64,000 nucleotides of DNA, from NCBI RefSeq assembly GCF_013283795.1, contig NZ_JABSOD010000003.1, positions 124,001 through 188,000 on the forward strand, written 5' to 3'. The translations under genes were made by a program, and so were the position numbers. Numbering within the stretch: position 1 is the first letter of the stretch; every line of letters begins with the position of its first letter. The notes beneath the pieces were generated by a model. It was not told the DNA's origin, made no database searches, and saw only the letters and a program-made list of their open reading frames with translations. Of this stretch, positions 54,901-63,940 are shown piece by piece. This DNA is from Rheinheimera lutimaris (GTDB lineage: Bacteria; Pseudomonadota; Gammaproteobacteria; Enterobacterales; Alteromonadaceae).

Positions 54901-55314
54901 ATGTTAGATACCGCCTTATCTTCACTTGCCGGCTTACCCGCCTTCGCCGCTTATTTTGCCCTGGCCGTGGTGTTACTGCTGCTGTTTATCCGTTTGTATA
55001 CCTGGGTAACGCCACATGACGAGTTCGGTCTTATCCGCGCTAATAACCCGGCCGCCGCAATAGCCTTTGCCGGTGCTATTATTGGTTTTGCCTGGCCGCT
55101 GGCCAGTGCTATTACCCACTCTATGTCGCTGCTCGATTGCGCCATCTGGGGCGGCGTGGCTTTAGTGGTGCAAGTGTTGACGTTTATAATCGGTAGCGCC
55201 GCACTAAAACAACTGCCACAACGTATTACCCGGGGTGAATTGGCGGCAGGCATGTTCTCTGCCGGCTGTTCAATTACTGTCGGTATGCTAAACGCCGCCT
55301 GTATGAGTTATTAA
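54901..55314 (+). CDS. DUF350 membrane protein (YjfL-like)
   Basis: A 137-residue protein with four hydrophobic spans (about 13-33, 47-70, 80-100, 112-135). The pattern FIRLYTWVTPHDEFGLIRANNPAAAIAFAGAIIGFAWPL and GGVALVVQVLTF is that of DUF350/YjfL. It is the first gene of a three-gene unit (DUF350, DUF1190, glutathionylspermidine-synthase-like) matching E. coli yjfL-yjfM-yjfC. Function is unknown; the group is linked with polyamine-glutathione-type ligases. Confidence 0.85.
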   Translation: MLDTALSSLAGLPAFAAYFALAVVLLLLFIRLYTWVTPHDEFGLIRANNPAAAIAFAGAIIGFAWPLASAITHSMSLLDCAIWGGVALVVQVLTFIIGSAALKQLPQRITRGELAAGMFSAGCSITVGMLNAACMSY

Positions 55315-55324
55315 GGAGCACCCT

Positions 55325-55972
55325 ATGAGCAAAACATTTAAACGCAGCAAAACGGCCCGTTTAATAATGATGGTGCCGGCCGCCGGCATGGTACTGGCCG
55401 GCTGTGGCGAAAAACCGGTAGAGGTACAGGTATTTAATACGCCGGACGAATGCGCCGCCTATTACAACCCGCCGGCAGAATGCAAAGCCGCCTTTGCCGA
55501 GGCTAAAGCCTTGCACCCACAGGTAGCGCCGCGCTATGCCAGCAAACAAGAATGCGAAACCGACTTTGGCAGCGGCCAATGCGAGACTGCACCGGTACTG
55601 GCAGCAAACAATAGCGTAGCAACAGGCAGTAGCGAACAAAGCCAACCGCAAAGCCAGCAAAGCAGCGGCTTTTTTATGCCAATGATGATGGGCTTTATGG
55701 CCGGGCAAATGTTGAACCGCGGCGGTATGGCCGGCACACCGCAGCAGCAATCCGCTGCCACCAACCGCTCGCCGGTAGCTAACCAGCCGCTGTACAAATC
55801 CCGCGACGACCGCGGTACTTTCCGCACTGCCACTAACACACCGGTAGCGTCACAACCCGGCGCAACCAGTATCCGTCCGTCGGCAGTGCAACCGAAACCG
55901 GCCACTATGGCACGCCGTGGCGGCTTTGGTGCCCAGGCGGCCAAGCGTAATGTTGGCAGTTATGGTGGTTAA
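55325..55972 (+). CDS. DUF1190 lipoprotein-like protein (YjfM/YgiB-like)
   Basis: A 215-residue secreted protein. The hydrophobic N-terminus ends in MVLAGCG (about Cys26), a lipobox. Then come paired-Cys motifs (FNTPDECAAYYNPPAECKAAF and SKQECETDFGSGQCE), a Gln/Ser linker, a Gly/Met stretch (FMPMMMGFMAGQMLNRGG) and a basic Ala/Gly-rich tail. This is the YgiB/YjfM (DUF1190) layout. It lies between the DUF350 and ATP-grasp genes with gaps of 10 and 6 nt. Confidence 0.85.
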   Translation: MSKTFKRSKTARLIMMVPAAGMVLAGCGEKPVEVQVFNTPDECAAYYNPPAECKAAFAEAKALHPQVAPRYASKQECETDFGSGQCETAPVLAANNSVATGSSEQSQPQSQQSSGFFMPMMMGFMAGQMLNRGGMAGTPQQQSAATNRSPVANQPLYKSRDDRGTFRTATNTPVASQPGATSIRPSAVQPKPATMARRGGFGAQAAKRNVGSYGG

Positions 55973-55978
55973 TCGCTG

Positions 55979-57127
55979 ATGAAACGCATAAACAGTAACC
56001 CCAGGCCGGGTTGGAAAGCCTTTGCCGAAAGCGTCGGCTTTAATTTTCATACCTTTGACGGCGAACCCTACTGGGACGAAACAGCTTACTATCAGTTCAG
56101 CCTTGAGCAGATAGAGCAGGATCTGGAACAGCCCACTGAAGAGTTGCATCAGATGGCGCTGGATCTGGTCGATGATATCGTTAGCGATGAGCAAAAGCTG
56201 CAGCAACTGGCAATACCGCCACGCTTTTGGGATGCGGTGCTTGCCAGTTGGCGGGCAAAAGAGCCATATTTGTACGGCAGAATGGATTTTAGCTATAACG
56301 GCAGCGGGCCCGCCAAACTGTTAGAGCTAAACTACGACACCCCCACCTCCTTGTATGAAACCGGCTTTTTTCAGTGGGTGTGGTTAGAAGATCAATTAAT
56401 GCGCGGCGAGCTGCCACAAGGCGCCGACCAGTTCAATTCGCTGCAAGACAAACTGCAGCAAGCCTTTGGCGAGCTTAACCTGGCACAGCCGTTCTACTTT
56501 GCCAGTGTGACCGAAAGTATCGAAGATAAAGGCACAGTAGATTACCTGATGGACATTGCGCTGCAGGCCGGTTTGAACTGCCGCTATATTCAGTTGGAGC
56601 AACTGGGTGATATCGATGGCCAACTGGTCGATTTAGACGGCTTTCCTGTTCACGGCTTATTTAAGCTGTATCCGTGGGAGTTTATGCTGCAGGAAGATTT
56701 CGCCGGCACTATTTTAACCAGCCAAACGCAGTTTATCGAACCGCTGTGGAAGTGCCTGCTGTCAAACAAAGGTATATTGCCACTACTGTGGCAAAAGTAT
56801 CAGGGCCACCCCAACCTGTTGCCGGCCTTTTTTGATGATGGTAGTAGCTTGCAAAACGGCTGGCTGCGTAAGCCACTGTTATCGCGTGAAGGCGCTAACA
56901 TTGAACTGCTTACTGCTGAGGGCAAAACGTTTAAGCAAGATGGCCCTTACAACGACAGTGGCTATATTCGCCAACAGCTGGCACCTTTGCCAAAATTTGG
57001 CGATAGCTACACCCTGATTGGCAGTTGGGTAGTTGGCGACAGCGCGGCCGGTATTTGTATCCGCGAAGACAACAGCCTGATCACCAAAGACAGCTCAAGA
57101 TTTATCCCACATATTATCCTCGACTAA
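55979..57127 (+). CDS. Glutathionylspermidine synthase family ATP-grasp protein (YjfC/YgiC-like)
   Basis: A 382-residue ATP-grasp ligase-like protein. Family landmarks are YGRMDFSYNGSGPAKLLELNYDTPTSLYE (about 100-128), WKCLLSNKGILPLLW, and KPLLSREGANIEL near the ATP site, ending PHIILD. E. coli YgiC/YjfC share these and lack the amidase domain of bifunctional GspSA. The acceptor amine or peptide is unknown. It is the last gene of the yjfL-yjfM-yjfC-like operon. Confidence 0.9.
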   Translation: MKRINSNPRPGWKAFAESVGFNFHTFDGEPYWDETAYYQFSLEQIEQDLEQPTEELHQMALDLVDDIVSDEQKLQQLAIPPRFWDAVLASWRAKEPYLYGRMDFSYNGSGPAKLLELNYDTPTSLYETGFFQWVWLEDQLMRGELPQGADQFNSLQDKLQQAFGELNLAQPFYFASVTESIEDKGTVDYLMDIALQAGLNCRYIQLEQLGDIDGQLVDLDGFPVHGLFKLYPWEFMLQEDFAGTILTSQTQFIEPLWKCLLSNKGILPLLWQKYQGHPNLLPAFFDDGSSLQNGWLRKPLLSREGANIELLTAEGKTFKQDGPYNDSGYIRQQLAPLPKFGDSYTLIGSWVVGDSAAGICIREDNSLITKDSSRFIPHIILD

Positions 57128-57135
57128 ACCGGTAT

Positions 57136-57170
57136 GATGCCACAACTGATGATTACAGCACTGTGGCATC
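57136..57170 (+). terminator. Hairpin after the yjfC-like gene
   Basis: GATGCCACA pairs with TGTGGCATC (9 bp) around a 17-nt loop, 9 nt after the stop codon. The U tract is poor (CCGTTT), so confidence as a terminator is moderate. Confidence 0.5.
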
Positions 57171-57492
57171 CGTTTACAACCTTCCCGAAAACCGCATTTT
57201 TGGCCCAATAATGTGTAAGATTTTCTGACACGTCAAATTAATTATTTTTACAGTTAATTCAGTCAGTTAATTATTCATCATAAAAATATCATCGAAATCT
57301 TACCAGCATTTTTTGACAACGCTGTCATTGTTGCCATAGTCAATACCGCTCATTTTCTAAACGACACGGAGCAGTAACGTCAGGCAGGCAACAGATAAAA
57401 TGTGCAAAACAAGGCATTGCTACACGGTTGTATCAAGCAACGTCTCCTGAATAAAAAAGATAAAAAAATAAGCGACACCATTGGAGGAAGTT
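57171..57492. other. AT-rich upstream region of the chitinase cluster
   Basis: About 320 nt without a gene and noticeably more AT-rich than its surroundings. It contains TTGACA (57313-57318) and CATAGT (57335-57340) 16 nt apart, a possible promoter, and the imperfect inverted repeat AGTTAATTCAGTCAGTTAATTA near 57255-57275. GGAGG at 57484-57488 is the chitinase ribosome-binding site. Confidence 0.45.
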
Positions 57493-59220
57493 ATGTTTAA
57501 ACAAACAGTTAAAATCTACAGTGGCATATCATTGCTGTTACTGGCAGCCAGTGTTCAGGCTGCCACACCTAACGCCCCGGTGATCAGTTGGATGCCGGCC
57601 GATTACCAACTGCAAAATGGCAGTGTGCAGGTGCCGATACGTTGGGATATGTGGTGGGGCACCAACGGCAATAAGTGGTATTTGCAGAAAAATGACAGCG
57701 TTGTCTATGACGCAATACTTACGCCAAACGGCCAAAATGCGCAAACGGGCAACACCAGCTTAACCTTTACCCAGCCCGGCAGTTACCAGCTACAAGTCAG
57801 CCTGTGTCAGGTAAATGGCGCCACTGAAGAATGCGCGCAAAGCGGCATCACCACGATAAATATCAGCGGCGCCGGCGGTGGTGATGGTGGAGATGGCGGC
57901 GATGGCAGCTTTGACCCCTGGACCGATCTGGATATGACCGCCTGGCCGCATCCGTTAAAGCAAAATAACGTCGCTTATAACAACAGCACAGGCAAAAAAG
58001 TCGGTGCCTATTTTGTTGAATGGGGCATTTATGGCCGCGCTTTTAACCCTGCTGATATACCAGCACAAAACCTGACCCATATTTACTATGGTTTTATCCC
58101 GCTGTGCGGCCCGAATGAGGGTTTGCGCCAGGCGAATCCGGAAGGTTATGCCGCGCTAAACAGCCAGTGCGCTGGTAAGCCGGATTATTCAGTGGTGGTG
58201 CACGACAAGTTTGCCGCGCTGGAAAAAGGCTACCCGGGTGATGTCTGGGATCAGCCAATCCGCGGTATTTTTGCTGAGCTGTACCGGCTGAAACAAGCGC
58301 ATCCGCATATCAAAATTCTGCCGTCTGTCGGCGGCTGGACCTTATCTGATCCGCTGTATCAGGTTGGCGTAAACCCGGCAGCCCGTGCGGTGTTTATTGA
58401 CTCCATCATTGACTTTATCCGCACCTACGATTTCTTTGACGGCATTGATATCGACTGGGAATTCCCGGGCGGCGGCGGTGCCACACCAGAATTGGGTAGC
58501 CCGCAGGATGGCGCCGGTTTTGCCACTTTAATGCAAGAACTGCGCGCTGCGCTGGATGCACTTGAAGTGGAAACAGGCCGCGAATACGAGCTGGCCGCAG
58601 CGATGTCGGGCGGCGTGGAGAAACTTAGCGTAGTGGATTGGGAAGATGCCGCACCTTACATGGATTACATCAACCTGATGACCTACGACTACTACGGTGC
58701 CTGGAACGGCGTGTTAGGCCACCAAACCGGGCTCTACCCATCACCTAACTCACCTATCAGTGGCTTTAGTGCGCATGAAGCGGTGCAGTACCTGCTTAAT
58801 CGCGGTGTACCGGCCGGCAAAATAGCGCTGGGCGCCGCTATGTATGGTCGTGGTTGGCAGAATGTGTCGGGCACCAGCGGCGGTAATCCGTTTACCGGCA
58901 CCGGCGGTGATGGCATTACCGGCGGCTGGGAGCGCGGCATTATGGACTACAAGAAAATAGAAGCCGACTTTATGGGCGGGCCGGATGCCAGTGGCGTTAA
59001 TGGCTTTACTGTAGGCTGGGATGACACTGCCAAGGCCAGTTACGTCTGGAACCCTGCGACCAACACGCTGATCAGTATCGATACCAAGCGCTCGGTACGT
59101 GAGAAAGGCGCCTATATTCTGCAGCATCAGCTGGGCGGCATTTTCGCCTGGGAAATCGATGCCGATAACGGCCATATTTTAAACGCGATGCATGAAGGCT
59201 TAGGCCATACGCAGCAATAA
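57493..59220 (+). CDS. GH18 chitinase with ChiA-type N-terminal domain
   Basis: A 575-residue secreted endochitinase-like protein. Start ATG 57493 (GGAGG 4 nt upstream); the TTG at 57481 lies inside the ribosome-binding site region. Signal peptide 1-24 (cleavage after VQAA); an Ig-like ChitinaseA N-terminal domain (about 25-128) guides chitin chains; a Gly/Asp linker (GGGDGGDGGDG); then the GH18 barrel (about 165-570) with SVGGW, the catalytic DxxDxDxE in DGIDIDWEFP (about 316-325), MTYDYYGAW and a C-terminal FAWEIDADNG. It resembles Serratia ChiA. Confidence 0.95.
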   Translation: MFKQTVKIYSGISLLLLAASVQAATPNAPVISWMPADYQLQNGSVQVPIRWDMWWGTNGNKWYLQKNDSVVYDAILTPNGQNAQTGNTSLTFTQPGSYQLQVSLCQVNGATEECAQSGITTINISGAGGGDGGDGGDGSFDPWTDLDMTAWPHPLKQNNVAYNNSTGKKVGAYFVEWGIYGRAFNPADIPAQNLTHIYYGFIPLCGPNEGLRQANPEGYAALNSQCAGKPDYSVVVHDKFAALEKGYPGDVWDQPIRGIFAELYRLKQAHPHIKILPSVGGWTLSDPLYQVGVNPAARAVFIDSIIDFIRTYDFFDGIDIDWEFPGGGGATPELGSPQDGAGFATLMQELRAALDALEVETGREYELAAAMSGGVEKLSVVDWEDAAPYMDYINLMTYDYYGAWNGVLGHQTGLYPSPNSPISGFSAHEAVQYLLNRGVPAGKIALGAAMYGRGWQNVSGTSGGNPFTGTGGDGITGGWERGIMDYKKIEADFMGGPDASGVNGFTVGWDDTAKASYVWNPATNTLISIDTKRSVREKGAYILQHQLGGIFAWEIDADNGHILNAMHEGLGHTQQ

Positions 59221-59416
59221 CTAATATTGCCGCGGCCCTATGCTACTTAGTTGGCTCGGGCTCTATAACCTAAGTGATTGGAGTTGCAGTGAGGCGACGA
59301 GTGAGCGAGACCCCATGAGCATAGACAAACTATGTGATTGGGGCGAGCAAGCGAAGTCAACAAAGCTGCCGCTTCAAGCACGACGGGTATAGCCGGCATT
59401 TTGCAGGAACTTAAAT
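59221..59416. repeat. Probable dispersed intergenic repeat element
   Basis: The spacer contains two related blocks: AAGTGATTGGAGTTGCAGTG and ATGTGATTGGGGCGAGCAAG, each followed by a GCGA-rich stretch (GAGTGAGCGA, AAGCGAAGTC), then a tail GCTGCCGCTTCAAGCACGAC and GGGTATAG. It has no coding potential. The style resembles short intergenic repeats I know from Shewanella and relatives. Copy number elsewhere cannot be seen here. Confidence 0.4.
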
Positions 59417-62035
59417 ATGAAACTAACTACAACCTTGTCGCTGCTGGCGTTGGCCAGTACAGCGGCTTTTTCTGCCCGCGCGGTTGATTGCAGCAATCTG
59501 GCGCAGTGGCAAAACGATGCCGCCTATAGCAGCGGCGCTCAGGTACAACAGCAACAACAGGCCTTTCAGGCTAACTGGTGGACACAAGGCAACGACCCGC
59601 TCAGCCATTCTGCGCCCTATCAGGAGTGGAGCTTGCTTGGTGCCTGTGATGGTGCTGAGCCTGAACCGGATCCAGACCCGGAGCCTGAGCCAGATCCTGA
59701 ACCAGACTCGGAACCCGAGCCGGATCCAGAACCTGAGCCGGATCCCGGCGTACCGGGCGACAGCAGCTGCCGGCCCGATGGCTTATACCAAACCCCCGGC
59801 ATTACGGTGCCGTACTGTACGGTGTATGACGCCAATGGCCGCGAGATTATCAGCCCGGATCATCCGCGGCGCATTATTGGTTACTTTACCAGTTGGCGTC
59901 ATGGTAAAAACGGCCAGCCGGCCTATTTAGCCTCCGATATTCCGTGGGACAAAATTACCCATATTAACTACGCCTTTGCCCATGTTAATGGCGCTAATCA
60001 AATCTCGGTTGGCGATGCAACTGACGCCAACAATGCCTCTACCGGCATGGAATGGCCGGGTATCGCCGGCGCAGAGCTTGACCCCAACCTGCCCTACAAA
60101 GGCCACTTTAACTTGCTGCAAAAGTACAAACAGCAGCATCCGCATGTTAAAACGCTGATTTCAGTGGGTGGCTGGGCAGAAAGCGGCGGTTATTTTGACA
60201 GTAACGGCGAACGCATTGCCAGTGGCGGTTTTTATACCATGACCACCAACAGCGACTTAAGTATTAACAATCAGGGTATTAACACCTTTGCCGACTCAGC
60301 CGTGGCCTTTATCCGCCAATACGGCTTTGACGGTGTCGATATTGATTACGAATACCCCACCAGCATGAACGACGCAGGTAACCCGGACGATTTTGCACTG
60401 GCAAATGGTTTACGTGGCGGCCTTATGCGCTCTTATGTTGAGCTGATGAAGGTACTGCGGCAAAAACTGGACGCCGCCGGTGCGGCAGACGGTAAGCATT
60501 ATCTGCTGACCATCGCCTCACCGTCGTCCGGCTACCTGCTGCGCGGTATGGAAGCATTTCAGGTTACCCAGTATCTGGATTACGTTAATATTATGAGTTA
60601 CGACCTGCACGGTGCCTGGAACCAGTTTGTCGGCCATAACGCCGCGCTGTTCGATACCGGCGAAGATGCAGAGTTAGTCGCCTGGAACTACTACAATACC
60701 GCGCAATACCAAAATATTGGTTATCTGAATACCGACTGGGCGTACCGCTATTTCCGCGGCACCATGCCCGCCGGCCGTATTAATATTGGTATTCCTTACT
60801 ACAGCCGCGGTTGGAAAGATGTGCAAGGCGGTAACTTTGGCCTCTGGGGCAGCGCAGCCTTACCCAACCAAAGCCAGTGCCCACCCGGCACCGGTGGCAG
60901 CACAGTAAGCAAATGCGGTAACGGCGCTGTGGGCATCGACAACCTGTGGCACGATAAAAACACCATGGGCAATGAAATGCCGGCTGGCTCTAACCCGCTT
61001 TGGCATACCATGAACCTGGCCGAAGGCATCAGCGCCAGCTACTTCAGCCTGTATGATTTAGACCCGACCAATCCTGAACATCAACTAACCGGCAGCTACA
61101 GCCGGCATTATGATGCGACGGCCGTGGCGCCCTGGTTGTGGAATGCGCAGAAACAGGTGTTTTTATCGGTAGAAACCGAGCAAAGCATCGCCGCCAAAGC
61201 GCAGTATGTGATTGATAACGGCATCGGCGGTGTAATGTTTTGGGAGCTGGCCGGCGACTACGGCTGGAATGCTGCCAAAGGCGAGTATTTTATCGGCAAC
61301 ACCCTGACCACGCAGTTCTATAACAGCTTTAACGGCGCCACACCTTATGGTGCAGTAAAAGCTGAACGCGCTATGCCAACACAGGCAGCCGATATCCGTC
61401 TGAGCATCAGCGATTTTAAACCGGGCGATCAGAACTTTCCGATTAACCCCAAGCTGACCTTAACCAACCATAGCGACAGCACTATTCCGGGTGGCAGCAG
61501 TATCAGCTTTGATGTGCCCACCGCCATACCGGATAGCATCAGCGATCAAAGTGGCTTTGGTTTAACGGTAATAGAGAGTGGCCGCAACGCCAGTGGCAAT
61601 AATATCGGCGGCCTTGACAACAATCTGCACCGCGTCGCCTTTACTTTGCCGGCCTATTTAGCTGTCGCCAGCGGTGAAAGTGTCACGGTAACACTGAATT
61701 ATCAGCTGCCAATGCCAATGCCGTCAAACTGGGTATTAACCGCTAATGGCAGCGACTATGCCTTTGCCGAAGAGTATCCGCAGCTGCCTGTTGTCAGTAT
61801 TGGCACAGGAGATGGTGGTGACGGCGGCGACGGTGGTAACGGTGAAAGTTGCGGTGGTATTACGGCCACCATTCACCCTTACCCGCAGTGGCCGCAAACC
61901 GATTGGGCCGGCAACCCAAGTCACGCCAGTGGCGGTGATCATTTGTCTTACCAGGGCGGCGTGTATAAAGCCAACTGGTGGACTAACTCGGTGCCGGGCA
62001 GTGATGGCAGCTGGAGTTTTATCTGTAATTTATAG
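59417..62035 (+). CDS. Multidomain GH18 chitinase with two CBM5/12 modules
   Basis: An 872-residue secreted chitinase. Signal peptide 1-22; N-terminal CBM5/12 (about 24-76, with AYSSGAQVQ and FQANWWTQGNDP); a Pro/Glu/Asp repeat linker (about 80-113); GH18 barrel (about 150-640) with LISVGGW, DGVDIDYEYP (about 304-313) and MSYDLHGAWN; a ChiC-type domain (about 655-790, ADIRLSISDFKPGDQNFPIN); a Gly/Asp linker; and a C-terminal CBM5/12 (about 815-872, YKANWWTNSVPGSDGSW). Chitin-binding modules at both ends suggest processive attack on crystalline chitin. Confidence 0.95.
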   Translation: MKLTTTLSLLALASTAAFSARAVDCSNLAQWQNDAAYSSGAQVQQQQQAFQANWWTQGNDPLSHSAPYQEWSLLGACDGAEPEPDPDPEPEPDPEPDSEPEPDPEPEPDPGVPGDSSCRPDGLYQTPGITVPYCTVYDANGREIISPDHPRRIIGYFTSWRHGKNGQPAYLASDIPWDKITHINYAFAHVNGANQISVGDATDANNASTGMEWPGIAGAELDPNLPYKGHFNLLQKYKQQHPHVKTLISVGGWAESGGYFDSNGERIASGGFYTMTTNSDLSINNQGINTFADSAVAFIRQYGFDGVDIDYEYPTSMNDAGNPDDFALANGLRGGLMRSYVELMKVLRQKLDAAGAADGKHYLLTIASPSSGYLLRGMEAFQVTQYLDYVNIMSYDLHGAWNQFVGHNAALFDTGEDAELVAWNYYNTAQYQNIGYLNTDWAYRYFRGTMPAGRINIGIPYYSRGWKDVQGGNFGLWGSAALPNQSQCPPGTGGSTVSKCGNGAVGIDNLWHDKNTMGNEMPAGSNPLWHTMNLAEGISASYFSLYDLDPTNPEHQLTGSYSRHYDATAVAPWLWNAQKQVFLSVETEQSIAAKAQYVIDNGIGGVMFWELAGDYGWNAAKGEYFIGNTLTTQFYNSFNGATPYGAVKAERAMPTQAADIRLSISDFKPGDQNFPINPKLTLTNHSDSTIPGGSSISFDVPTAIPDSISDQSGFGLTVIESGRNASGNNIGGLDNNLHRVAFTLPAYLAVASGESVTVTLNYQLPMPMPSNWVLTANGSDYAFAEEYPQLPVVSIGTGDGGDGGDGGNGESCGGITATIHPYPQWPQTDWAGNPSHASGGDHLSYQGGVYKANWWTNSVPGSDGSWSFICNL

Positions 62036-62065
62036 CACTTAATAATCCGGGCGGTTGGGCTGAAA

Positions 62066-62111
62066 GCTCACCGCTTTTCCCAGGTTTTGGGTTTCGGGTA
62101 ATGCGGTGAGC
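62066..62111 (+). terminator. Stem-loop downstream of the second chitinase
   Basis: GCTCACCGC (62066-62074) pairs perfectly with GCGGTGAGC (62103-62111) around a 28-nt loop. There is no clear U tract, so it may be an mRNA-stabilising hairpin rather than a terminator. Confidence 0.4.
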
Positions 62112-62256
62112 GGGTAACACTTTTCAGGCTCGTCGCAGCAACTCGCGCCCGGGCGGGCACTCAGACACTCTGCGCCGCCCTGCCAAGGTCACGCCCCTCA
62201 CCAATATCGAATTCAGTGCAGCCTTGAAACGTCTTGGCAGCATAGGAGATCCAAAG

Positions 62257-62792
62257 ATGAAACCCAACCATTTAATCCCAGCAATCCTATCAACCAGCCT
62301 GCTATTTATCAGCCTGCAGGCCAGCAGCCATGGCTATGTCGACTACCCCAAAGCCCGGCAGCAAATTTGTAAAGACGACGGCGGCTACTGGTGGCCGGCC
62401 GATGGCAGCGGTATTCCCAATGCAGCTTGCCGTGCTGCTTACCAGCAATCCGGCGGCTATATGCTGACGCAACATCATGAATTTTCTGCTAACGTCGGCG
62501 ATTACCGCAATATGGCCGCCGTACAAAGCGTGGTTAGCGATGGCAGCCTGTGCGCTGCCGGCGACAGCCGCAAGAGCGGTATCGATATTCCGTCAACTGA
62601 ATGGCAGCGCACCACTGTCGATCTGGCGACAAGCAGCGAATTAACACTGCGCTTTCGCGCCACCACACCGCATAACCCCAGCTTCTGGCAAGTTTAATGC
62701 CGGCAGCGGCGACAACCCGCCGCCACTGTGGTTTGATAACGGCACTTATGTGAACTTGCAGACCCCGGCCGAAGTTGGCGCCCGGGGGTAGG
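62257..62792 (+). pseudogene. AA10 lytic polysaccharide monooxygenase, truncated by deletion or frameshift
   Basis: The open part (62257-62697, 146 codons, ATG with AGGAG upstream) encodes a signal peptide ending ASS and a mature protein starting HGYVDYPKARQ. The N-terminal His1 and the second brace His in RATTPHNPSFWQ show an AA10 LPMO of the CbpD-like branch, which cuts chitin oxidatively. It stops right after the second His, so the final strands with the axial aromatic residue are missing. Another frame (from KFNAGSGDNPPPLW) stays open to 62792, suggesting lost sequence. It lies downstream of the chitinases. Confidence 0.75.
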
Positions 62793-62819
62793 TAGAAATT
62801 AGAGCTGTTTACTCTAAAC

Positions 62820-63305
62820 TCACCAAAGCGCTTGTTTCGACACGGCCAGCCACATAATCACCAGCACGGTTGCCGGTAGGGTGATCAGTGCCAGATTGGT
62901 AAAAGCTTTATGGTAAAACTGCACCAGCGCCTGCTGGCGTGCTGTTAAGGCGGTACCGGCACTGCGCCTGGCGATTAGCCGGTTTACCTTCCAGTTACCC
63001 AGCCAGATATCGACTATTTCCAGCGGTACTATGATTAGCAGCACCAGCCAGAGCTTTTGTTGCAGCCACGGCATGCTGATAAAACCGAATATAAAAGCCA
63101 CGCCGGCGCCGCTTAACAGCAGGGTAACCAGTGCAATATGTTCCAGTGTTAGCGTCCAGAAAAATACCCGGTACACTTTGGCGGTGGCAGCTGATAACTC
63201 GCCTTCCTGCTGCTGCATATAGCGCAGTACCAACCAGGATCCCAGCGCCGGGCCTAACCACATCACCAGTGAGCCGATATGAATAACCTTAAGCGCGGCG
63301 TACAT
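62820..63305 (-). CDS. DUF2269/CopD-like integral membrane protein
   Basis: A 161-residue protein with four hydrophobic spans (about 8-28, 48-72, 77-97, 128-152). The N-terminus YAALKVIHIGSLVMWLGPALGSW matches DUF2269-type proteins, and an early His in the first span could bind haem or metal. I start at ATG 63305 after a run of seven G that serves as ribosome-binding site (GTG 63320 is the alternative). It overlaps the upstream membrane-protein gene by 43 nt, so the two are coupled. Function is unknown. Confidence 0.7.
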   Translation of the reverse strand: MYAALKVIHIGSLVMWLGPALGSWLVLRYMQQQEGELSAATAKVYRVFFWTLTLEHIALVTLLLSGAGVAFIFGFISMPWLQQKLWLVLLIIVPLEIVDIWLGNWKVNRLIARRSAGTALTARQQALVQFYHKAFTNLALITLPATVLVIMWLAVSKQALW

Positions 63306-63940
63306 GGTTTGCCCCCCCACAGCTTCCAGGCAATCAGTACAAACCAGGCGGTGCTAAGCACCATACTGGCGGCGGTAAAGTACTCCGCCAGTTTCAGCTG
63401 CTGCAACGCTACGCTAACCGACAAACCCAGGCCCAATAGCCAGACCACTATGCCGGGGTATAGCCAGAGTTTTAACGCCGGTTGCTGCTTTAACAGCGCC
63501 AACGTTAGCAGCATACCGCCGATGTTGTATAAGCCGTTACCAAGAAAGCCGGTCAGGTGCATGGCAAGTAAATCAATAAACTGCAGTGTGGCAACATCGG
63601 TAATGGCGATATGAGGCATGACAAAGGCGTACAGGGTTTCGGCCATCAGATCCGGCGCCATGCCAAGCGCCACCAGCAACACACCATACTGCCGGGCGGC
63701 GCCCGGCTCCAGCGCGGTAGACAGCATAACGGCAAAGGCGAGTAAACTGAGCGCGGCCAGCATCCAACTTAGCCAGCCCAGTTGCCATAGCAGAAGGTTG
63801 TTATTGATGTAATTAAGCCTTGTAGCAAGGTCATCACCTACCGGTAAGCCCGGTCGCATCGGGCCGTTCATCATAATGCAGGCAATAAAAATCAGTATTG
63901 CAATCAGTAGCGTGGCGTAAAAATAATGCGGTTTCGTCAT
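63263..63940 (-). CDS. Integral membrane protein, unrecognised
   Basis: A 225-residue protein with about six hydrophobic spans (starting near 8, 51, 84, 122, 158 and 190) and few charged residues. I do not recognise the family; it has the look of small DUF4386-type membrane proteins. The tail (WGGKPCTPRLRLFISAHW) reads through a seven-base homopolymer and the start of the next gene, so its true end could differ by a frameshift. It is co-transcribed with the DUF2269-like gene. Confidence 0.65.
   Translation of the reverse strand: MTKPHYFYATLLIAILIFIACIMMNGPMRPGLPVGDDLATRLNYINNNLLLWQLGWLSWMLAALSLLAFAVMLSTALEPGAARQYGVLLVALGMAPDLMAETLYAFVMPHIAITDVATLQFIDLLAMHLTGFLGNGLYNIGGMLLTLALLKQQPALKLWLYPGIVVWLLGLGLSVSVALQQLKLAEYFTAASMVLSTAWFVLIAWKLWGGKPCTPRLRLFISAHW

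Noticed and set aside
59660-59750. Short tandem repeats that could suggest a CRISPR or satellite
   Set aside because: The 6-nt periodic units encode the chitinase linker in frame; there are no spacers.
59620-59835. Minus-strand frame encoding a long Gly-Ser repeat
   Set aside because: It is the complement of the Pro/Glu/Asp linker of the second chitinase; no start signal or independent support.
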